From Martinezella rhizogenes (lineage in GTDB: Bacteria; Pseudomonadota; Alphaproteobacteria; Rhizobiales; Rhizobiaceae), in the NCBI GenBank assembly GCA_013322215.1, contig JAAMEZ010000058.1, positions 558,001 through 622,000 of the forward strand: 64,000 nucleotides of DNA, read 5' to 3'. The position numbers and the translations under genes were made by a program. The notes beneath the pieces were generated by a model, which was not told the DNA's origin, searched no databases, and worked only from the letters and a program-made list of their open reading frames with translations. Positions within the stretch are counted from its first letter, which is position 1, and each line of letters starts with the position of its first letter. Of this stretch, positions 1 to 8,163 are shown piece after piece.

Positions 1-2
1 CG

Positions 3-635
3 GGCGGCGGCTCCAACATGCTGGCTCTTCTGAAAGCCACGAAAGCAGCCGACTATCCGGCCGAGATCGTCGGCGTCATCTCCGACAAGGCGGATGCCGG
101 CGGACTGGCAAAGGCAGCCGCCGAGGGCATCGCCACCTTCGCCTTCGTGCGCAAGGAATTTGCCAGCAAGGAAGCGCATGAAGAGGCGATCCTTTCGCAG
201 CTGGAAGCGCTCTCGCCCGACATCATCTGCCTTGCCGGCTATATGCGGCTGCTCTCCGGCCGGTTCATCCAGGCTTATGAAGGGCGGATCATCAATATCC
301 ACCCTTCCCTGCTGCCGCTTTTCCCCGGCCTGCACACGCATCAACGCGCCATCGACGCCGGCATGCGCATCGCCGGCTGCACGGTGCATTTCGTCACTGA
401 AGGCATGGACGAAGGCCCGGTCGTCGGCCAGGCGGCCGTGCCTGTCTTGACCGACGATACCGCCGATAGCCTCGCCGCCCGTGTCCTCACGGTCGAACAT
501 CAAATCTATCCGCAGTCGTTGCGGCTGCTGGCGGAAGGCAAGGTTAAAATGGACGGTGGCAAGGCCTTGAGCCTTTCCGAGACATCTGCCGCTCCGGGGC
601 GGCAGATCGTGTCACTACTTGGTGACGCAAGCTAA
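3..635 (+). CDS. purN: Phosphoribosylglycinamide formyltransferase, 5' end cut
   Basis: PurN transfers a formyl group from 10-formyltetrahydrofolate to glycinamide ribonucleotide, the third step of purine synthesis, in the cytosol. The reading frame is open to the window edge. The residues GGGSN just before the first Met (position 18) belong to the N-terminal phosphate-binding loop, so that Met is internal and only a few N-terminal residues are missing. The formyl-transfer residues are visible: the NIHPSLLP segment carries the conserved Asn and His, and GMDEGPVVGQ carries the catalytic Asp. About 210 residues are present, close to full family length. It ends 3 bases before the convergent phnM stop. 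In many bacteria purM precedes purN, but that side lies outside the window. Confidence 0.95.
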   Translation, partial: GGGSNMLALLKATKAADYPAEIVGVISDKADAGGLAKAAAEGIATFAFVRKEFASKEAHEEAILSQLEALSPDIICLAGYMRLLSGRFIQAYEGRIINIHPSLLPLFPGLHTHQRAIDAGMRIAGCTVHFVTEGMDEGPVVGQAAVPVLTDDTADSLAARVLTVEHQIYPQSLRLLAEGKVKMDGGKALSLSETSAAPGRQIVSLLGDAS

Positions 636-638
636 CCT

Positions 639-1808
639 TCAAGCAGCCATTGCCATCAGCGGGTGCAGCGTGCCGTCGCTATAGACGATGCGGCCGCCGC
701 GGAAAGTTGCGCGGATGCGGTGAACCGAACCCGGCTCGACGGCAACCAGATCGGCGAGCTGGCCGACAGCGATTTCACCGCGATCCATCAGACCGGCCGA
801 ACGGGCGGCGTTGGAGGTTGCCGTCGCAACGGCAGCCGGCAGACCGCCTGCAACAACACCGGCAATCTTGAAGATCGCCGGCACGAAGGCTGCCGGGTGA
901 TAGTCGGCCGCGATGATACCGAGTAGGCCCGAGCGAGCCGCATCCAGGGCACTGAGATTGCCGGACATGGACTGACCGCGCAGCGCGTTCGGCGCGCCCA
1001 TTAGCGTCCAGAGACCGCGACGGCAGGCTTCTTCGGCGGCCGGTCCCGTCACCGGAAACTCGCTGATCGTCACGCCGAGATCGTGCATGGCCGCGACCTT
1101 CTCGGCGCTGTCATCATCATGCGAGGCGAGCGACAGCTTGTGCTTCAGCGCAAGCCCGACCACGTCATGCAGCTTGCGCTCGATCTCCGGATCCTGGCGC
1201 TGCGCGATGCGCTGTGCGACGACTTCCTCGGCCGCCTCGCGCGACATGGAGCGGCGCTCAGACATGCTGCGGATATAGCTTTCGATATCGTTGTACTGCC
1301 CCTGCCCCGGCGTATGGTCAGTCAGCGAGACCATGTCGACGGAGCCTTCTTCCAACAGCCGCTCCAGCGTCGGGGCCGCGCCGAGATTGGTGATTTCGTA
1401 GCGTGCATGGACGCGATGATCGATCAGGAGTTCATCGCGCAGGCTGCCGATGCCGCGGATAACAGCCGAGGTAGTTTCGAGCGAACGGACATGGCCGTAG
1501 ACGCTTTCGGTCGCAAAAGAGAGTGCCGCGAAGGCCGTGGTAACACCGGCTGCCGCCAGCTTCTTGTCCAGCTCGTGAATGCCGAAATCGATCGGCATCA
1601 TCGCATTCGGCCGCGGCGCGATCTCGCGCTCCACCATGTCACAATGCAGGTCGACAAAGCCTGGCATCAGCAAACGACCACCGCCGTCGAAGGTCGGCTG
1701 TTCCACCGGCTCCGAGCGGATTTCGGCAATCACGCCGTCCTCGATGCGCACCGCGCCGCTCTCGACGACTTCATTGGGAAGAACGAGCGTGAAATTGCTG
1801 AGCCACAT
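639..1808 (-). CDS. phnM: Phosphonate-metabolism amidohydrolase PhnM
   Basis: PhnM (389 aa) is an amidohydrolase-superfamily enzyme. In the C-P lyase pathway it cleaves diphosphate from alpha-D-ribose 1-methylphosphonate 5-triphosphate. The protein opens MWLSNFTLVLP, typical of the family, then shows the metal-binding segment PGFVDLHCDMVE and a C-terminal imidazolonepropionase-like fold ending with GELADL-type sequence (here GQLADLVAVEPG). The open frame extends upstream to 1904, but the Met at 1808 is preceded at good spacing by AGGAGAAAG and matches family N-termini, so I use it. No other phn gene lies nearby; the rest of the C-P lyase set must be elsewhere or absent. Upstream on the same strand, 138 bases away, is the Nudix gene. 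Confidence 0.88.
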   Translation of the reverse strand: MWLSNFTLVLPNEVVESGAVRIEDGVIAEIRSEPVEQPTFDGGGRLLMPGFVDLHCDMVEREIAPRPNAMMPIDFGIHELDKKLAAAGVTTAFAALSFATESVYGHVRSLETTSAVIRGIGSLRDELLIDHRVHARYEITNLGAAPTLERLLEEGSVDMVSLTDHTPGQGQYNDIESYIRSMSERRSMSREAAEEVVAQRIAQRQDPEIERKLHDVVGLALKHKLSLASHDDDSAEKVAAMHDLGVTISEFPVTGPAAEEACRRGLWTLMGAPNALRGQSMSGNLSALDAARSGLLGIIAADYHPAAFVPAIFKIAGVVAGGLPAAVATATSNAARSAGLMDRGEIAVGQLADLVAVEPGSVHRIRATFRGGRIVYSDGTLHPLMAMAA

Positions 1809-1946
1809 CGGCTTTCTCCTGAAACAGCGTCCATGATCGAAGGAGGCTCGGAAACATTCGAATGTTTCCGGCCAGCACGCCCCGGTAAGCTCGATTCGTG
1901 ACATTGTGATGAACGACGCGAAGATAGTTCCCCGCCGTCGAACGAA

Positions 1947-2540
1947 CTATCTCAGACTGGCCTCGTTCAGCGCTGCCCATTGCAGCAGCATGATCGTCTT
2001 GGCGTCATAAATATCGCCCCTTTCGATCATCGCCATCGCGTCGGAGAGGCGAACTTCCAGAACCTCGATATCCTCATGCTCTTCGGCAAGCCCGCCGCCA
2101 TCGGCAACACGGTCGGACGTGTCGATCACGGCTGCAAAGAAATGGATGACCTCAGTCACGGCTCCCGGCGAGGTCATGGCCTTGAACAGGAAGCGGACAT
2201 CACGCACACGAAAGCCGGTCTCTTCCATGGCCTCACGGCGGATCGCAGCTTCCGGATCGTCGCCGTCGAGCAAGCCGGCAGGTACTTCGATCATCCAGGC
2301 CGGCTCGCCGACAAGCTGTGCCGGCAGACGGTATTGCCGAACAAGCACCACGGTTTCACGCCTGGGATCATAGAGCAGGATGCAGGCGGCCGGCGTGCGA
2401 TGATAGAGTTCGCGCTTCAGGCGATGCTTTTCGCCGCGTGAATCGGTGTAATCGACCTCAAAGGTGCTGAGCCGCGTCCATTGATCCGCCAGCGTCTTTT
2501 CGCTGACGATTTCGGCTTTCGCCTTTTCGAATTTACTCAT
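1947..2540 (-). CDS. NudK-like Nudix hydrolase (sugar nucleotide pyrophosphatase)
   Basis: A 197-residue Nudix hydrolase of the ADP-ribose/GDP-mannose pyrophosphatase group. These enzymes split nucleoside diphosphate sugars using Mg ions held by the Nudix box. The box reads AGLLDGDDPEAAIRREAMEE, followed by TGF; it is one residue shorter than the canonical spacing, the same variant I recall for Escherichia coli NudK (AGLLDNDEPE). The preceding VRQYRLPAQLVGEP is also typical of this subgroup. I chose the Met at 2540 (MSKFEKAK) because its ATG overlaps the stop codon of the upstream oxidoreductase in an ATGA arrangement, implying translational coupling. An alternative start lies at 2561. The exact substrate cannot be read from the sequence. 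Confidence 0.85.
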   Translation of the reverse strand: MSKFEKAKAEIVSEKTLADQWTRLSTFEVDYTDSRGEKHRLKRELYHRTPAACILLYDPRRETVVLVRQYRLPAQLVGEPAWMIEVPAGLLDGDDPEAAIRREAMEETGFRVRDVRFLFKAMTSPGAVTEVIHFFAAVIDTSDRVADGGGLAEEHEDIEVLEVRLSDAMAMIERGDIYDAKTIMLLQWAALNEASLR

Positions 2541-4660
2541 GCCATATCCTTGCGGAGCCATACCTTGTTATCGTGGACAGCCGCGCCGCCATAGGGCGCG
2601 ACCGGATCGGCGCCGGTGAGCACGTTGATGCCCTCACCGTCGACATGGGCTTTGTTCGGCCAAAGCCCCTCGGCAATCAGCACACCCGGTTTCACTTCCG
2701 TCGTCACGCGCGCATGAATGCGGATATCGCCTCTCCCGTTGCCGACGCGAACCAGTTCGCCATGGGCCATATCAAGCGCTTCGGCATCGGCCGGATTGAT
2801 CATCACTTCGGGGCGCCCCTCCTTCTGCCGCGACGTCTTTGTCTCCGCAAAGCTCGAATTCAGGAAATTGCGCGAGGGCGAAGTCGCAAGCCGGAACGGA
2901 TGCTCGGGATCGGCCACCTCGATGACATCGACCTGGTCCGGAAACTCCGGCAGCTCGACGTGAGGACCGAGCAAGCCGACGGCTGCGGGCGGCCGGTTCG
3001 GCGCCGGCTGGTTGGTCCAATCGGGACGGAAGCGGAACTTGCCGTCGGGATGGGCGAAGCCATTGACGAAATGCGCGTCCTCGAAGTCCGGCTGGCGGTC
3101 GAACCATTTGTGCTCGAGGAAATAATCGTAATCCGGCAGGCCGCTCCTCGACAGAACCCTGTCGATCATCTCGCGGGCGGAAAAACCGAAACCGGGGCGA
3201 TCCGCGATGCCAAGGCGTTTGGCCAGTTCCTCGATGACGAAAAGATTACTGCGCACCGTCGGCGGCGGCTCGACGAGCTTCGGGCCGAGGAGAATATGGT
3301 TCTGGCCGCCGGCGCGATAGATATCGTCATGCTCGACGAACATGGTGGCGGGGATGACGATATCGGCCATCTCGGCCGTATCGGTCATGAACTGCTCGTG
3401 CACGGCGACGAAGAGATCGGAGCGGGCAAAGCCGCGCTTCACCAGCCGCTGTTCGGGCGCGATGTTTACCGGATTGGTGTTCTGGATCAGCATGGCCGTG
3501 ACCGGGCCGCGATGGCGCAGCGCGACGGCATCGCCCGTCAAGGCGCGGCCGATCTGCGACTGGTCGATCATGCGGATATCCATGTCCTTCATGGCGCGGC
3601 CGGTGAGTTCGCTCGCGTCCATACGGAAGATATCGCTGTTCGAATGAAAGGCGCCGCCGCCCTCATATTGCCAGGAGCCGAGCACCGTGGCGATCGAGGC
3701 TGCCGCATGCATGGCGATCGCGCCGTTGCGCTGGCGGGTAAAGCCATAGCCGAGACGAAAATAGGTCTTCCTCGTCGTTCCCACGAGCTTGGCGAAGGCT
3801 TCGATCTCGTCGACCGAAAGGCCGGTGATGTCAGCGGCCCATGCCGGGGTCTTCGATTTCAAATGCTCTTCGAGGCCGGCGGGATCATCGGCATATTTTG
3901 CCATATAGGCGCGGTCAGCATAGCCGTCTCGGAAGGCGATGTGCATGACGGCGCAGGCAAGGGCCGCATCCGTGCCCGGCTTGACGATGAGCGCCATGTC
4001 GGCCTGCTTCATGGTCGGGTTGTCATAGATATCGACGACAATGATCTTTGCGCCGCGTTCCTTACGGGACTTAACCGCATGGGTCATGACGTTGACCTGC
4101 GTCGCAACCGCATTCGTGCCCCAGATGACGACGCAGTCGGTGCGGCCCATCTCGCGCGGATCGGGGCCGCGCAGCACGCCCGTCGCCATCGTGAAGCCGG
4201 TCCAGGCCGGATTGGTGCAGATCGACGAGAAGAAACCGGAATAGCGCTTGGCATGGCGCAGCCGCTCGATGGAATCACGCTGCACCCAACCCATGGTGCC
4301 GGCATAGAAATAGGGCCAGATCGCCTCGCTGCCGTCCCTGGCTTCCGCCTTGACGAAGGCTTCGGCGATCTCGTCCAGCGCCGCGTCCCAGGAAAGCTCC
4401 TGCCAGCGCCCCTCACCCTTGGCACCGGCGCGGCGCAGCGGCTTCATCAGGCGATCGGGGTGGTAAAGCCTTTCGGCATAACGCGCCACCTTGGCGCAGA
4501 TGACGCCAGAGGTATAGGAATGGTCGTTGGCACCGCGCACCCGGCCGATCTTGCCGTCCTCCGTCAGATCGACCTCCAGCGCGCAGGTGGAGGGACAGTC
4601 GTGCGGACAGGCGGTGTGGCCTACACGCGATTTGGCTTGGATGGGGGTCGCAATGTTCAT
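2537..4660 (-). CDS. Molybdopterin oxidoreductase (bis-MGD family)
   Basis: A 707-residue member of the molybdopterin dinucleotide oxidoreductase family (formate dehydrogenase/DMSO reductase superfamily). The N-terminus carries an iron-sulfur motif, CPHDCPSTC followed about 27 residues later by Cys in GVICAKVARY, suggesting a 4Fe-4S cluster. Central parts such as VVIWGTNAVATQ and IVVDIYDNPT are typical of the cofactor-binding domains, and the C-terminal segment beginning HPFRLATSPSRNFLNSSFAE is the usual MGD-binding cap. There is no twin-arginine signal, so the enzyme is probably cytoplasmic. The Met at 4660 (MNIATPIQ) best fits the family; the frame is open to 4720. Its stop overlaps the Nudix start by ATGA. 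Substrate and redox partner are unknown; no small subunits are adjacent. Confidence 0.85.
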   Translation of the reverse strand: MNIATPIQAKSRVGHTACPHDCPSTCALEVDLTEDGKIGRVRGANDHSYTSGVICAKVARYAERLYHPDRLMKPLRRAGAKGEGRWQELSWDAALDEIAEAFVKAEARDGSEAIWPYFYAGTMGWVQRDSIERLRHAKRYSGFFSSICTNPAWTGFTMATGVLRGPDPREMGRTDCVVIWGTNAVATQVNVMTHAVKSRKERGAKIIVVDIYDNPTMKQADMALIVKPGTDAALACAVMHIAFRDGYADRAYMAKYADDPAGLEEHLKSKTPAWAADITGLSVDEIEAFAKLVGTTRKTYFRLGYGFTRQRNGAIAMHAAASIATVLGSWQYEGGGAFHSNSDIFRMDASELTGRAMKDMDIRMIDQSQIGRALTGDAVALRHRGPVTAMLIQNTNPVNIAPEQRLVKRGFARSDLFVAVHEQFMTDTAEMADIVIPATMFVEHDDIYRAGGQNHILLGPKLVEPPPTVRSNLFVIEELAKRLGIADRPGFGFSAREMIDRVLSRSGLPDYDYFLEHKWFDRQPDFEDAHFVNGFAHPDGKFRFRPDWTNQPAPNRPPAAVGLLGPHVELPEFPDQVDVIEVADPEHPFRLATSPSRNFLNSSFAETKTSRQKEGRPEVMINPADAEALDMAHGELVRVGNGRGDIRIHARVTTEVKPGVLIAEGLWPNKAHVDGEGINVLTGADPVAPYGGAAVHDNKVWLRKDMA

Positions 4661-4741
4661 GAGGTTTGTATATTTCAAGCGGGGACCGGCCACTAGAGAC
4701 AATCCGGCCCATCTCAACAATTCATGCGGACTTCAACGACG

Positions 4742-5593
4742 ATGAACTATCGGCATATCTACCACGCGGGCAATTTTGCCGATGTCTTGAAACACGCTGT
4801 TCTCGCGCGCCTCGTCCGCTACATGCAGAACAAGGACAAGGCGTTTCGCGTTCTCGACACGCATGCCGGCATCGGGCTCTATGATCTGTCGTCCGAGGAA
4901 GCGCAAAAGACGGGCGAGTGGCGCGACGGCATCGGCAGAGTGCTGGAGACGGAACTCGTGCCGCAGGTGGCAGACTTGCTGGAGCCCTACCTCGCCGCCA
5001 TCCGCGAGCTGAACCCGGAAGGCGGCGTCCGGCTCTATCCCGGTTCGCCGAAGCTTGCGCGCATGCTGTTTCGCCCGCAAGACCGGCTTTCGGCGATGGA
5101 GCTGCATCCGGACGATTTTCAGCGGCTGCACCGGCTGTTCGAAGGCGATCACCACGCGCGCATCACCGAACTGGACGGCTGGCTGGCGCTTGGCGCGCAT
5201 CTGCCGCCGAAGGAAAAGCGCGGCATCGTGCTCGTCGATCCGCCCTTCGAAGAGGAAGGCGAATATGAGCGGCTGGTCGACGGCCTGGCGAAGGCCTGGC
5301 GCCGGTTCCCGGGTGGGACCTACTGCCTCTGGTATCCGATCAAGAAGGATGCGCCGATCAAGCAGTTTCATGAAGCGCTGCAGGCGCTGGAAGTTCCGAA
5401 AATGCTCTGCGCCGAGCTGACGATCAAAAGCGATCGCGGCTTTACCGGGCTTACCGGCTCCGGCCTCATCATCGTCAACCCGCCCTTCACGCTGAAGGAC
5501 GAGCTGCATGCGCTGCTGCCCGCCCTGAAGGACATGCTGGCGCAGGACCGTTTCGCCTCGCAGCGCGCCTTCTGGTTGCGCGGCGAACATTGA
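4742..5593 (+). CDS. rlmJ: 23S rRNA (adenine-2030-N6)-methyltransferase
   Basis: RlmJ (283 aa) methylates N6 of A2030 in 23S rRNA using S-adenosylmethionine. The N-terminus MNYRHIYHAGNFADVLKHAV is highly characteristic of the family, followed by the SAM-binding stretch VLDTHAGIGLYDL and the catalytic motif DPPFE (family DPPYE). The C-terminal NPPF motif completes the fold. I start at the Met at 4742 rather than the open-frame Met at 4724 because the family begins exactly with MNYRH. It is divergent from the molybdopterin oxidoreductase across about 80 bases that must hold both promoters. Confidence 0.92.
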   Translation: MNYRHIYHAGNFADVLKHAVLARLVRYMQNKDKAFRVLDTHAGIGLYDLSSEEAQKTGEWRDGIGRVLETELVPQVADLLEPYLAAIRELNPEGGVRLYPGSPKLARMLFRPQDRLSAMELHPDDFQRLHRLFEGDHHARITELDGWLALGAHLPPKEKRGIVLVDPPFEEEGEYERLVDGLAKAWRRFPGGTYCLWYPIKKDAPIKQFHEALQALEVPKMLCAELTIKSDRGFTGLTGSGLIIVNPPFTLKDELHALLPALKDMLAQDRFASQRAFWLRGEH

Positions 5594-5621
5594 GACTTTT
5601 CATATACATACAGGTGATTTC

Positions 5622-6215
5622 ATGAGACTTCTCTGCTCGTCCACCTCCCCCTTCTCCAGCAAGGTGCGCATGGCGGCACGCCATCTCGGCATCAAGCTCG
5701 AGGAAATACACGTCGACACCAATGCGGGGCCCACGCTTCTGATCGACAACAATCCGCTCGGCAAGATCCCGACATTGCTGACCGGTGACGGCGAAGCGAT
5801 TTTCGACAGCCGCGCCATCATGCACTATTTCGATCGGCAGGAAGGCGGGCTCTATCCTTCGAAAAAGAGCAAGCGCACCGAGATCGAAGTGTTGGAAGCG
5901 CTGATCGACGGCACCAACGAGTGCCTGCTGTCCATCGTCTACGAGCGCCGCTTTCGCGAGATGGAAAAGCAGCATCAGCCGTGGATCGACCGGCAGTGGA
6001 CGAAGGTGAGCCGCGCCCTCACCCATCTCGATGCCGAACCGCCGAAAATCGGCAAGAAGCTGCACGCCGGCCATTTCGCCTTTGCCGCCCTCATCGGCTA
6101 CCTGCAGCTGCGCTTCGAAGGGCAATGGGAGGCCGACCACACGGGGCTGATCGAATGGGCGTGCAAGTTCGAGAAGCATTTTCCGGATTATCCGGCAATG
6201 AAGCCACAGAGCTGA
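5622..6215 (+). CDS. Glutathione S-transferase family protein
   Basis: A 197-residue two-domain glutathione transferase-like protein. Residues 1 to about 75 form a thioredoxin-like domain (MRLLCSSTSPFSSKVRMAAR, then NPLGKIPTLLTGDG with the cis-Pro and DSRAIMHYFD with the glutathione gamma-glutamyl contact). The rest is the all-helical C-terminal domain. The Ser-rich SSTSPFSSKV stretch near the N-terminus is where the catalytic Ser or Cys of such enzymes usually sits. A plausible ribosome binding site, CAGGTGATT, precedes the ATG. It follows rlmJ by 28 bases and may be co-transcribed. Substrate unknown. Confidence 0.85.
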   Translation: MRLLCSSTSPFSSKVRMAARHLGIKLEEIHVDTNAGPTLLIDNNPLGKIPTLLTGDGEAIFDSRAIMHYFDRQEGGLYPSKKSKRTEIEVLEALIDGTNECLLSIVYERRFREMEKQHQPWIDRQWTKVSRALTHLDAEPPKIGKKLHAGHFAFAALIGYLQLRFEGQWEADHTGLIEWACKFEKHFPDYPAMKPQS

Positions 6216-6221
6216 CGCCGC

Positions 6222-7124
6222 CTACCCCTGGCGAGCACCGCCTGATTTCACGAAATCGACAAAGGCGCGCAGAGCCGTCGGCAATTGCCGGCGGCTCGGA
6301 TAATAGAGGAAGAAGCCGGGATAATAGGGGCACCAGTCTTCCAGCACGCGGATCAGCCGGCCATCCTGCAAAGTCGGTAGCGCGTGATCCTCAAACACGA
6401 AGGCGAGACCGGAGCCATCAATAGCGGCATCGAGCATGATGTCGAGATCGCCAAGTGTCAGCGGCCCCTGCACCTCGATCTCCAGTTCAACGCCCCCACG
6501 CTCGAACTCCCAGCGATAATAGGTACCGCCCGGAAAACGATAGCGGATGCAGGGGTGATCTTTCAGATCGTGGGGCGTGATCGGTTTGGGGAAACGCTGA
6601 AAATGCTCGGGCGAGCCGACGATCGCCGTCCGCTGGCGGGGACCAATGGCAATCGCGATCATGTCTGCCGCGATGCTTTCGCCGAAGCGGATGCCGGCAT
6701 CAAAACCGGCAGAGACGGTGTCCACAAGCGCATCGTCCACCACGATTTCCACTTCGATGGCGGGGTAAGCCCTCAAAAACCGGGATACGATCGGCAGCAA
6801 CACCATCCTGGCGGCGGGCCGCGGCGCGTTGATGCGCAGCTTTCCATAAGGTTGGCCACGGAATTTATCGAGATCCTCGAGCGCATCGTCGATATCGAGA
6901 AAAGCCGGGCGGATACGGTCGAACAGGCGCTCGCCGGCCTCCGTCAATCCGACGCCGCGTGTGGTGCGATTGACCAGCCGCACATCCAACCGCTCCTCGA
7001 TCGCCCGCAGCGAATGGCTGAGCGCGGAAGCCGTCACGCCAAGCTCTACCGCCGCTTTGCGAAAGCTGCGGTGTTGGGCGATTGCGAGAAAAATTGCCAG
7101 ATCGGTCGAACGGATGCGTCGCAT
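6222..7124 (-). CDS. LysR-family transcriptional regulator
   Basis: A 300-residue LysR-type regulator. An N-terminal winged helix-turn-helix is visible in residues 1-60 (DLAIFLAIAQHRSFRKAAVE, then LGVTASALSHSLRAIEERL), followed by the periplasmic-binding-protein-like effector domain. It starts 123 bases from the divergent SDR gene, the classical LysR arrangement in which the regulator controls the neighbouring gene and itself. A dyad with T-N11-A geometry lies immediately upstream (7128-7140). The C-terminal sequence (VFEDHALPTLQDGRLIRVLE) is common in regulators of small oxidoreductase genes in rhizobia. The effector is unknown. Its stop faces the glutathione transferase stop. Confidence 0.93.
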   Translation of the reverse strand: MRRIRSTDLAIFLAIAQHRSFRKAAVELGVTASALSHSLRAIEERLDVRLVNRTTRGVGLTEAGERLFDRIRPAFLDIDDALEDLDKFRGQPYGKLRINAPRPAARMVLLPIVSRFLRAYPAIEVEIVVDDALVDTVSAGFDAGIRFGESIAADMIAIAIGPRQRTAIVGSPEHFQRFPKPITPHDLKDHPCIRYRFPGGTYYRWEFERGGVELEIEVQGPLTLGDLDIMLDAAIDGSGLAFVFEDHALPTLQDGRLIRVLEDWCPYYPGFFLYYPSRRQLPTALRAFVDFVKSGGARQG

Positions 7125-7127
7125 TGA

Positions 7128-7140
7128 TGAGATTTTCTCA
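7128..7140. promoter_or_regulatory. Candidate LysR box
   Basis: TGAGATTTTCTCA is a perfect 13-bp dyad (TGAGA-TTT-TCTCA) that also satisfies the T-N11-A rule for LysR-family binding sites. It lies 4 bases upstream of the lysR start codon and about 110 bases upstream of the SDR gene. A related half site, TATCTCA, follows at 7167-7173. Autoregulation is inferred from position, not shown. Confidence 0.5.
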
Positions 7141-7247
7141 GCACTTCATGGAAGACAAAGTAGATTATCTCAACGATGCCATCAAGCTACCTTTCTCCTG
7201 CAAGCGAATTCCACTCACGGAATTGCAAACCTAAGAAGGAGAAAGCC

Positions 7248-8090
7248 ATGCGTGTTTGGTTCATTACGGGCGCATCCCGCGGCTTCGGCGCCCTCATCGC
7301 CCAGGAAGCCCTCACCGCCGGCGACGCTGTCGTTGCCACGGCCCGCAACCCCGCCGGCCTGGCGGAGAAGTTCGGCAATCACCCGAACCTCCTGCCCGTC
7401 GCGCTCGACGTGTCGAACGAGGACCAGGCCCATGAAGCCGCCCAGATCGCCGTCAAGCGTTTCGGCAAGATCGATATCCTTGTCAACAATGCCGGCTACG
7501 GGCTGCTCGGCGCCGTGGAAGAGGCAACCGCCGAGGAGATCGAAAAGCTCTATGCGACAAACGTCTTCGGCCTGCTGAAAGTCACGCGCGCCATCCTGCC
7601 GCATATGCGCCGGCAGCGTTCGGGCCATGTGATCAACATGTCCTCGGTTGGCGGCTATCAAAGCCATGCCGGCTGGGGGATCTATTGCTCGACAAAATTC
7701 GCTGTTGAAGGCCTGTCCGAGGCAATGGCGGCGGAACTGCATCCACTCGGCATCAAGGTCACCATCGTCGAACCCGGCTTTTTCCGGACCGATTTCCTCG
7801 ATGAAAGCTCGCTTGCCGTCAGCCCGAGCTCGATTGCCGACTACGGGGACACGCCCGCCGGGGCCATGCGCGATTTCGCCGCCGGCCACAATCACGCCCA
7901 GCCCGGCGATCCCAAACGGCTTGCAAGATCGATGATCACGCTTGCCCATTCGGCCAACCCGCCGCTGCGCATGCCTTTCGGCTCGGATACCGTCGGCGCA
8001 ATCGAGACCAAGAACGAGTATGTCGCCAAGGAGCTGGCCGATTGGCGCCAACTGGCCATCTCAACTGACTTCCCGAAGGACGCCGCATAG
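7248..8090 (+). CDS. SDR-family oxidoreductase, LysR-linked
   Basis: A 280-residue classical short-chain dehydrogenase/reductase. The NAD(P)-binding motif TGASRGFG is at the N-terminus (residues 7-14), NNAG is present (VNNAGYGLLG), and the catalytic residues are the Ser in INMSSVGG and the YxxxK pair in YCSTKFA. An Arg after the first beta-strand region and the overall sequence suggest preference for NADP(H), but this is an inference. The start at 7248 follows AAGAAGGAGAAAGCC, a strong ribosome binding site; the open frame begins earlier at 7176. Divergent from the LysR gene, so probably its target. Substrate unknown. A bidirectional terminator follows. Confidence 0.9.
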   Translation: MRVWFITGASRGFGALIAQEALTAGDAVVATARNPAGLAEKFGNHPNLLPVALDVSNEDQAHEAAQIAVKRFGKIDILVNNAGYGLLGAVEEATAEEIEKLYATNVFGLLKVTRAILPHMRRQRSGHVINMSSVGGYQSHAGWGIYCSTKFAVEGLSEAMAAELHPLGIKVTIVEPGFFRTDFLDESSLAVSPSSIADYGDTPAGAMRDFAAGHNHAQPGDPKRLARSMITLAHSANPPLRMPFGSDTVGAIETKNEYVAKELADWRQLAISTDFPKDAA

Positions 8091-8111
8091 GTCTTCAAGA
8101 CGCATAACGCA

Positions 8112-8140
8112 AAAAAGCCGGGGCGAAACCCCGGCTTTTT
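8112..8140. terminator. Bidirectional intrinsic terminator (SDR / ropB)
   Basis: A 12-bp perfect stem, AAAAAGCCGGGG with CCCCGGCTTTTT, closes a CGAAA loop. A-tract and T-tract flank the GC stem, so it can end transcription from both convergent genes, the SDR on the plus strand and the outer-membrane gene on the minus strand. Confidence 0.9.
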
Positions 8141-8163
8141 CTTCATTCCATATCGTCGAGCGA

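Noticed and set aside
2573..4696. A 707-codon plus-strand open frame
   Set aside because: It is the antisense shadow of the molybdopterin oxidoreductase, which has clear motifs; the plus-strand translation has no recognisable domain.
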